From: JANNAV01 sp031384695
Lineage (GTDB): Bacteria; Pseudomonadota; Alphaproteobacteria; Rhodobacterales; Rhodobacteraceae
Direction of reading: 5' to 3'
NCBI GenBank assembly: GCA_031384695.1
Contig: JANNAV010000358.1
Location: forward strand, 1 to 8,244
Length of the DNA stretch: 8,244 nucleotides
Part shown: piece after piece, positions 1-4,621 of the stretch
Layout: the number at the start of each line of letters is the position of its first letter
Numbering within the stretch: the first letter of the stretch is position 1
The notes under the pieces: model-generated
Databases searched by the model: none
What the model was told of the DNA's origin: nothing
Seen by the model: only the letters and a program-made list of their open reading frames with translations
Translations under genes and position numbers: made by a program

Positions 1-24
1 CAGCCTAGATGATGTGGCAGCCAT

Positions 25-28
25 AGGA
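25..28 (+). promoter_or_regulatory. Ribosome binding site of fdhD
   Basis: AGGA lies 9 nt before ATG 38, and this is why ATG 38 is preferred over GTG 14. The window holds too little upstream sequence to locate a promoter for this operon. Confidence 0.5.
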
Positions 29-37
29 AATCCCCCA

Positions 38-922
38 ATGCCCCTGCCCCAGATGCCCCAATTGCCCCTCCTCCCCAACCCCGCCGACCCGCGCCTGACA
101 CGGCGCATCACCGGCCACGATCACCTTGGCCAGATCACCGAAGCCTCGGTGGTCGAGGAACGCCCCCTGACCATCTATCTGAATTCGCAAGAGATTGTGA
201 CTGCGATGACCATCGGTGATCACCCCGATTATCTGGCGCTGGGGTTCCTGCGCAATCAGGGCATGTTGCTGGCCGATGATGTGGTCACCAGCGTGGATTA
301 TGACGCGGAGGTTGAAACCGTGGTGGTCCGCACCCGCCGCGCAACCTCGTATGAAGAAAAGGTGAAGAAGAAAACCCGCACCTCGGGCTGTGCCGTGGGC
401 ACGGTGTTCGGCGATATGATGGAGGGGCTGGAGGGGCTGACCCTGCCCGCCACCCCCTTGCGCACCTCGTGGCTTTACGCACTGGCGCATCAGATCAACA
501 CCCTGCCGTCGCTGTATCTGGAGGCAGGGGCGATCCATGGCTCGGTGCTGTGCCGCGAGGATCAGCCTTTGGTCTATATGGAAGACGTGGGCCGCCACAA
601 CGCGGTCGACAAACTTGCGGGCTTGATGTTCGCTCATCGCATCAACCCTGCCGACAAGATCCTTTACACCACCGGGCGGCTGACCTCCGAGATGGTGATC
701 AAAACCGCGCTGATGGGGATACCGGTGCTCGCCTCACGCTCGGGCTTCACCGCCTGGGGGGTGGAGATTGCCCGGCAGGTGGGCCTCACCCTGATCGGAC
801 GGATGCGCGGGCAGCGGTTTTTGTGCCTTGCGGGCGAAGAACGGCTGATCCGTGATGCCGATCTGGCGGCGGTGGCGGATGAGGGCGCGAAAAGCCGCCG
901 CAAAGGCACGCGCGATGATTAA
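38..922 (+). CDS. fdhD: FdhD: sulfurtransferase/chaperone for formate dehydrogenase cofactor
   Basis: Member of the FdhD family (FdsC in Rhodobacter capsulatus), a cytoplasmic protein that binds bis-MGD and passes sulfur from a cysteine desulfurase to the metal, which formate dehydrogenase needs for activity. The 294 residues (family usually about 260-280) contain the family blocks: SVVEERPLTIYLN near 38-49, GAIHGSVLC at 164-172, EDVGRHNAVDKL at 182-193, GRLTSEMVIKTALMGIPVLA from 213, and SRSGFTAWGVEIA then LIGRMRG up to 258. The sulfur-carrying motif is SGCAVGT at 116-122. It has one cysteine (C118) where E. coli has Cys-x-x-Cys. I chose ATG 38 because AGGA at 25-28 sits 9 nt upstream. An in-frame GTG at 14 or a start left of the window is possible, since the frame has no stop before position 1. 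The first 20 residues are proline-rich and not conserved. The gene overlaps mobA by 8 nt. Family assignment is secure; the start is less so. Confidence 0.95.
   Translation: MPLPQMPQLPLLPNPADPRLTRRITGHDHLGQITEASVVEERPLTIYLNSQEIVTAMTIGDHPDYLALGFLRNQGMLLADDVVTSVDYDAEVETVVVRTRRATSYEEKVKKKTRTSGCAVGTVFGDMMEGLEGLTLPATPLRTSWLYALAHQINTLPSLYLEAGAIHGSVLCREDQPLVYMEDVGRHNAVDKLAGLMFAHRINPADKILYTTGRLTSEMVIKTALMGIPVLASRSGFTAWGVEIARQVGLTLIGRMRGQRFLCLAGEERLIRDADLAAVADEGAKSRRKGTRDD
902..906 (+). promoter_or_regulatory. Ribosome binding site of mobA, inside the fdhD 3' end
   Basis: AAAGG lies 8 nt before ATG 915. It decides the mobA start, because the open frame extends back to 852 but those residues (MMPIWRRW...) do not look like MobA. 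Ribosomes finishing fdhD at 922 would cover this site, consistent with coupled translation. Confidence 0.6.
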
Positions 923-1523
923 GCCGCCGGCCGTGATCCTGGCCGGTGGCCGCGCCACCCGGATGGGCGGCGGCGACAAGGGTTTTCGCGTGGTGGCAGG
1001 GCGGCGCTTGATCGATCATGTGATTGCCCGCCTGCAAGGCCAGTGTGGCGCGATGGCCATCAACGCCAACGGCGATCCCACGCGCTTTGCCGAATTTGGC
1101 CTGCCGGTGCTGGCTGACAGCCTTCCGGGCCATCCCGGCCCACTCGCGGGCGTGCTCGCCGGCATGGATTGGGCGGCGGCCAACGGCGCCAGCGCCATCG
1201 TCACCGCCGCCGCCGACACACCGTTTTTCCCCGGCGATCTGGTCGCCCGCCTGCAGGCCGCCGCCGGTCCCTCCGGCCTCGTGCTGGCCGCCAGCCCCGA
1301 TCCGCAAGGCCGCATGCAGCGCCAGCCCACTTTTGGCCTTTGGCCCGTCGCCCTGCGCCATGACCTGAAGCGCGCCCTCGAAACCGGCCTGCGCAAGATC
1401 GTGCTCTGGACCGAGGCGCATCATTCCACCACCGCCGAATTTGCCGCAACCCCCTTCGATCCCTTCTTCAACGTCAACACGCCCGAGGATATCACCGACG
1501 CCAACAGATTGGCCGCGCCATGA
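915..1523 (+). CDS. mobA: MobA: molybdenum cofactor guanylyltransferase
   Basis: Transfers GMP from GTP to Mo-molybdopterin, giving the guanine dinucleotide (MGD) form used by DMSO-reductase-family enzymes such as formate dehydrogenase. The 202 residues match the usual length (E. coli 194). The nucleotidyltransferase signature LAGGRATRMGGGDKG is at 9-23, with K22 as the GTP-contacting lysine of the family. GPLAGVLAGMDWA follows at 75-87. The metal-binding aspartate is D101 in AAADTPFFPGDL. A QPTFGLWPVAL block and the C-terminal FFNVNTPEDI, both family hallmarks, follow. The start is set by the signature lying close to the N-terminus and by the ribosome binding site at 902-906. It overlaps fdhD by 8 nt and mobB by 4 nt (ATGA), so it is the second gene of a tight cofactor operon. 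A paralogue acting on other cytidylyl or guanylyl cofactors is unlikely given the neighbours. Confidence 0.95.
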   Translation: MIKPPAVILAGGRATRMGGGDKGFRVVAGRRLIDHVIARLQGQCGAMAINANGDPTRFAEFGLPVLADSLPGHPGPLAGVLAGMDWAAANGASAIVTAAADTPFFPGDLVARLQAAAGPSGLVLAASPDPQGRMQRQPTFGLWPVALRHDLKRALETGLRKIVLWTEAHHSTTAEFAATPFDPFFNVNTPEDITDANRLAAP

Positions 1524-2029
1524 ACCTCTACGGCGTCACCGGCTGGAAAAACTCCGGCAAAACCGGGCTGATGGAGCGGCTGGTGGCGCATTTCAGCGCC
1601 CAAGGGCTGGTCGTCTCCACCGTCAAACACGCCCACCACGATACCGAAACCGATCATCCCGGGCGCGACAGCCACCGCCACCGGCTGGCGGGGGCGCATG
1701 AGGTGCTGATTGCCTCGCCCCGCCGCTGGGCCTTGCTGCACGAGTTGCGCGACACCCCCGAACCGCCGCTGGCCGATCTGCTGGCGCAGCTTTCGCCCTG
1801 CGATCTGGTGCTGATCGAAGGCTATAAAACCGGCCTCCACCCCAAGATCGAGGTGCAACGGCTTGAAACCGGCCAGCCCCTGATGGCCCCGGATAACCCC
1901 ACCATCCGCGCCGTTGCCTCCGACACCGCAACCCACGCTACTGCCGGCTGGGGCCTGCACCTGCCGCTGTTCCATCTCGACGATACCCCGGCCATCGCCG
2001 CCTTCATCCGGCGCGAGGTGGGGCTTTGA
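1520..2029 (+). CDS. mobB: MobB: MGD-biosynthesis-associated GTPase
   Basis: MobB is a P-loop GTP-binding protein that works with MobA. In E. coli it stimulates but is not essential for MGD formation, and it may deliver GTP or handle finished cofactor. This 169-residue protein is of normal length (E. coli 175). The Walker A loop GWKNSGKT is at 8-15 directly after the first beta strand. A VKHAHHDTETDHPGRDS block at 35-51 is the family's conserved metal/phosphate region. DLVLIEGYK at 95-103 is the Walker B-like strand that defines MobB. The C-terminal half (about 105-169) is weakly conserved. The start ATG overlaps the mobA stop (ATGA at 1520-1523), and the stop overlaps the TTG start of the next gene, so it sits centrally in a translationally coupled chain. 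No unusual features. Confidence 0.94.
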   Translation: MNLYGVTGWKNSGKTGLMERLVAHFSAQGLVVSTVKHAHHDTETDHPGRDSHRHRLAGAHEVLIASPRRWALLHELRDTPEPPLADLLAQLSPCDLVLIEGYKTGLHPKIEVQRLETGQPLMAPDNPTIRAVASDTATHATAGWGLHLPLFHLDDTPAIAAFIRREVGL

Positions 2030-4158
2030 CCTTTCACCGCATCGCCATCCTCGATTGGTCCGCCGCCAAAGGCCCCCGGCTGGGGCGCGATTCGATCTGG
2101 CTGGGGGTGGCAGGCCCTCATGCCACCCAATGCGAAAACATCGCCACCCGTGTGCAGGCCGAGGCACGCCTGCACGCCCTCATTACCGAGGCACTGGCCG
2201 CAGGCCAACGCCTGCTGATCGGTGCCGATTTCGCCTTCGGTTATCCGGCAGGCTTCGCGGCCCACCTCACAGGCGAGCCGAACGCGCTGGCGGTCTGGAA
2301 CTGGCTCGCCGACCGTATCCAGGATGCGCCGGGCAACGTCACAAACTTCCGCCGCATCGCTGCAGAGATCAACGCGCGCTTTCCCGGCGATGGCCCGTTC
2401 TGGGGCAATGGCGAGGCAGCCCAGACCCCTGGCCTGCCCCGGCTGAAACCGGCCCTGCCCCCGGGGCTGCCCGCCCACCGCGCCACCGACATCGCCGCCC
2501 GTGGCCCCGGTGCCGCACCCAAACCGGTCTGGCAACTGGCCGGCGCGGGGGCGGTCGGCGCGCAGGTGATGACCGGCCTGCCCGTCCTCGCCCGCCTTCG
2601 CTCAGCGTTCAAAGGCCAGATCGCGGTGTGGCCATTCGAGGCGGCAGACGCGCCCATAGTGCTGGCCGAGGTTTACCCCTCGATCCTGTCAGCCGAGGCT
2701 AAAGCGATGCAACAGGCCGAAGGCATCGTACTGGATGCCGCACAGGTGCAGGTGCTGGCCGGGGCGTTCTTCGCCCTGCAAACCCGCAACGGCCTCGCCG
2801 CCCTGTTCGCGCCCCCCGCACCGGAACAGCACCTTGAGGAAGGCTGGATCCTCGGCGCAGGCGCGCAGCACATCCTGCGCGCGGCCCTGAAGCCACAAAT
2901 CACCCCACCCCGCCCGCGCGAAAATGCCTCCTCGATGCCGCAAGGGGTGGAATGGGTGCCGGTGGCCGAAGCTCTCGCCCGCCTGCGCGCCGCCCTTGTG
3001 CCGCTGGCCACGCCCGAAACCGTCACAATCGCCGAAGCCATGGGCCGGGTGCTGGCCGCCGACGTGCGCGCACTCCGCGCCAACCCGCCCCGCGCCAACG
3101 CGGCGGTGGATGGCTATGGCTTTGCCCATGCCACCACAGGCCACGGCGTCCAGCGCCTGCCCCTGACCCCCGGCCGTGCCGCCGCAGGCCAGCCCTTTGC
3201 CGGTGCCGTCCCCCCCGGCACCGCGATCCGCATTCTGACCGGGGCCATCCTGCCCGAAGGCGTCGATTGCGTGGTGATGCAGGAAGACTGCGCCCTTGAT
3301 GGCGCCGCCGTGCTGTTCGATGGCCCGGTAAAACCCCGCGCCAACACAAGGGCTGCGGGCGAGGATATGGCAACGGGCGCGCAAGCCCTGCCCCAAGGCC
3401 ACCTCTGCCGCCCGCCCGATCTGGCCTTGCTCGCGGCCCTCGGTGTGGCCCAGGTTCCGGTCTTGCGCCGCCTGCGCGTCGGCGTGCTTTCTACCGGCGA
3501 CGAGATCATCCCCCAACCCGGCCTGCCCGCCCTGCCGCACCAGATTTACGACGCGAACCGCCCGATGCTGCTGGCAATGGCCGCGCGCTGGGGCTATGCG
3601 CCCGTCGATCTGGGGCATGTGCAAGACAACCCCGGCCTGATCGCCCGGCGTCTCGATCAGGCAAGCCGCAAGGTTGACGTGATCCTGACCTCGGGCGGTG
3701 CATCCGCTGGCGACGAAGATCACGTCTCAACCCTCATGCGCAGCAAAGGCACACTCTCAAGCTGGCGCATCGCGATGAAACCGGGGCGGCCATTGGTGCT
3801 CGCGTTCTGGAACGGGGTTCCGGTACTGGGCCTGCCGGGCAACCCGGTCGCGGCCTTTGTCTGCACGCTGATCTTCGCGCGCCCCGCCCTCAGCCTGCTC
3901 GCGGGCGCAGGCTGGCCCGAACCGCAAGCCTATATGGTGCCCGCAGCCTTCCGCAAAACCAAAAAACCCGGCCGCCGCGAATATCTGCGCGCGCGGCTGG
4001 ATGCTGCGGGCCACGCCGAGGTGTTCGCCTCCGAAGGCTCGGGCCGGATATCCGGCCTCGCCTGGGCCACGGGGATCGTCGAGTTGCCCGACGGCGCGGT
4101 GGATATCCGCGAGGGTGATCCGGTGTGCTTTCTGCCCTACGGCAGTTTCGGGCTTTGA
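2026..4158 (+). CDS. Fusion: RNase H-like (DUF429-like) domain + MoeA molybdenum insertase
   Basis: A 710-residue two-domain protein. Residues about 307-710 are a full-length MoeA (E. coli 411 aa), which uses adenylylated molybdopterin and inserts molybdate (or tungstate). Visible motifs are AVDGYGF at 360-366 (D362 matches E. coli D59), RILTGAILPEGVDCVVMQED at 402-421, AGEDM at 444-448, LSTGDEI at 488-494, SGGASAGDEDH at 556-566 (D565), WRIAMKPGRP at 580-589 (R581 and K585 at the positions of E. coli K275 and K279) and GLPGNPVAA at 602-610. Residues 1-290 belong to a separate domain I cannot name with certainty. ILDWS at 8-12, GADFAFGYP at 66-74, AEVYPSIL at 214-221 and LDAAQ at 236-240 fall in the order and spacing expected of an RNase H-like/DUF429 fold with acidic residues D10, D68, E215 and D237. 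A proline-rich linker spans about 291-306. The start is TTG 2026, overlapping the mobB stop (TTGA). The MoeA assignment is firm; the N-domain role is unknown. Confidence 0.9.
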   Translation: MTFHRIAILDWSAAKGPRLGRDSIWLGVAGPHATQCENIATRVQAEARLHALITEALAAGQRLLIGADFAFGYPAGFAAHLTGEPNALAVWNWLADRIQDAPGNVTNFRRIAAEINARFPGDGPFWGNGEAAQTPGLPRLKPALPPGLPAHRATDIAARGPGAAPKPVWQLAGAGAVGAQVMTGLPVLARLRSAFKGQIAVWPFEAADAPIVLAEVYPSILSAEAKAMQQAEGIVLDAAQVQVLAGAFFALQTRNGLAALFAPPAPEQHLEEGWILGAGAQHILRAALKPQITPPRPRENASSMPQGVEWVPVAEALARLRAALVPLATPETVTIAEAMGRVLAADVRALRANPPRANAAVDGYGFAHATTGHGVQRLPLTPGRAAAGQPFAGAVPPGTAIRILTGAILPEGVDCVVMQEDCALDGAAVLFDGPVKPRANTRAAGEDMATGAQALPQGHLCRPPDLALLAALGVAQVPVLRRLRVGVLSTGDEIIPQPGLPALPHQIYDANRPMLLAMAARWGYAPVDLGHVQDNPGLIARRLDQASRKVDVILTSGGASAGDEDHVSTLMRSKGTLSSWRIAMKPGRPLVLAFWNGVPVLGLPGNPVAAFVCTLIFARPALSLLAGAGWPEPQAYMVPAAFRKTKKPGRREYLRARLDAAGHAEVFASEGSGRISGLAWATGIVELPDGAVDIREGDPVCFLPYGSFGL

Positions 4159-4166
4159 CGGCAACA

Positions 4167-4187
4167 GCGGGGGACTCGCGCCCCCGC
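4167..4187. terminator. GC-rich hairpin between convergent genes
   Basis: GCGGGGG at 4167-4173 pairs perfectly with CCCCCGC at 4181-4187 around a 7-nt loop. It begins 9 nt after the stop of the MoeA fusion and lies beyond the 3' end of the oppositely oriented tusA-like gene. It could therefore stop or stabilise both transcripts. No long U-run follows directly on either strand; ATATTT comes only at 4200-4204. A classical intrinsic terminator is thus not proven, and an RNA-stabilising hairpin is an alternative. Confidence 0.5.
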
Positions 4188-4222
4188 ACCCCCGTGGGAT
4201 ATTTGAGCAGCAAAGAAACGAG
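4188..4222 (+). repeat. Possible dispersed intergenic element of Rhodobacterales type
   Basis: After the hairpin comes ACCCCCGTGGGATATTTGAG, then CAGCAAAGAAACGAG. From memory, GC hairpins followed by GGGATATTT and an A-rich CAAAGAA tail are common downstream of genes in Rhodobacterales genomes. Only one copy is present here, so the repeat nature cannot be shown from this window. Confidence 0.3.
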
Positions 4223-4225
4223 GGA

Positions 4226-4453
4226 TCAGGCGCGGCGGATCAGATAGACCGGCCCATCAACGCTCACCAACAAATGCCCCGCTTCGGCACAGAAATGCGG
4301 CACGTCGATCACAGCCGCAGGGTCGGTGGCGATCAGCCGCAGCACCTGCCCCGATACCATCGCGCGCAGCCGCTTGCGCGCCTTCAGCACCGGCAGGGGG
4401 CACAAAAGCCCGGTCGCGTCGATCTCGTCATCCCAGTCCATGGCGGTTTTCAT
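4226..4453 (-). CDS. TusA/SirA-family sulfur carrier
   Basis: A 75-residue protein of the TusA/SirA/YedF family (usually 70-80 aa), small cytoplasmic carriers that take a persulfide on one cysteine. The defining ATGLLCPLPVLKARKRL is at 13-29: C18 in the CPxP motif (18-21) is the predicted persulfide site at the start of helix 1. The rest (GQVLRLIATDPAAVIDVPHFCAEAGH, about 35-60) gives the usual second strand, the ATD turn and helix 2. A second cysteine, C55, is not a family active-site residue. It is transcribed away from the formate dehydrogenase genes and towards the MoeA fusion. No good ribosome binding site precedes ATG 4453, and ATG 4441 (M5) is an alternative start. The location between fdhD and fdh genes suggests, by inference, that it feeds sulfur to Moco synthesis or FdhD. 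Paralogues in this family are many, so I assign no specific symbol. Confidence 0.88.
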   Translation of the reverse strand: MKTAMDWDDEIDATGLLCPLPVLKARKRLRAMVSGQVLRLIATDPAAVIDVPHFCAEAGHLLVSVDGPVYLIRRA

Positions 4454-4523
4454 AGGCGATGCGTCGCCGGAAGTCTATCTTCGGGTGCGCAGTTGTGACA
4501 GCTTGCCTCACTGAAAGCACCGC

Positions 4524-4550
4524 CGCTTGATAGAGCGCATCTATCAAGCG
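4524..4550. promoter_or_regulatory. Perfect 27-bp inverted repeat, probable LysR-type operator
   Basis: CGCTTGATAGA (4524-4534) and TCTATCAAGCG (4540-4550) are exact reverse complements around a 5-nt spacer, GCGCA. Within it, T4531 and A4543 give the T-N11-A core and GATAG-N7-CTATC the dyad typical of LysR-type regulator sites. It lies 72 bp before the fdh beta-subunit start and 71 bp from the tusA-like start, so it could serve both directions. If transcription starts near 4600, its centre is near -63, the usual recognition-site position for such activators. R. capsulatus and Cupriavidus fds operons have a LysR-type regulator (FdsR); no regulator gene is visible in this window. Confidence 0.6.
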
Positions 4551-4564
4551 ACGAAATTGCGGCA

Positions 4565-4593
4565 TTGACGAAACCGGCGTCGCTTCGCATCAC
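4565..4593 (+). promoter_or_regulatory. Candidate promoter of the fdh structural genes
   Basis: TTGACG (4565-4570) is a good -35 match. After 17 nt comes CATCAC (4588-4593), a weak -10 (3 of 6). A weak -10 suits an activator-dependent promoter and places the start near 4600, about 22 nt before the coding region. Assignment is by eye only. Confidence 0.35.
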
Positions 4594-4609
4594 GAAGCAC
4601 TCAAAAGCA

Positions 4610-4614
4610 AAAGG
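4610..4614 (+). promoter_or_regulatory. Ribosome binding site of the fdh beta subunit
   Basis: AAAGG lies 7 nt before ATG 4622. It supports this start over the in-frame TTG at 4565, which would add 19 residues encoded by the predicted promoter region. Confidence 0.65.
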
Positions 4615-4621
4615 TCAGCCC

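Noticed and set aside
5..637. 210-codon minus-strand open frame opposite fdhD
   Set aside because: No recognisable family and His/Gln/Gly-rich composition; fdhD on the other strand is unambiguous.
852..914. Longer mobA starting at 852
   Set aside because: The extra 21 residues are the out-of-frame fdhD C-terminus (Arg/Ala-rich), and the nucleotidyltransferase motif should lie within about 10 residues of the start.
2689..3723. 344-codon minus-strand open frame opposite the MoeA fusion
   Set aside because: Low-complexity Gly/Ala/His/Arg composition, no motifs, and full overlap with a conserved MoeA; a codon-bias shadow.
4001..4498. 165-codon plus-strand frame spanning the MoeA end, the hairpin and the tusA-like gene
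   Set aside because: It runs antisense through a clear CPxP protein and through the GC hairpin, and has no family features.
4527..4547. FNR/FnrL box reading of the TTGAT...ATCAA dyad
   Set aside because: FNR sites have a 4-nt spacer between TTGAT and ATCAA. Here the spacer is 11 nt, so the LysR-type geometry fits better.
4565..4621. Upstream TTG start for the fdh beta subunit (19 more residues)
   Set aside because: TTG 4565 lacks a ribosome binding site and forms part of a -35-like element, while ATG 4622 has AAAGG at good spacing.
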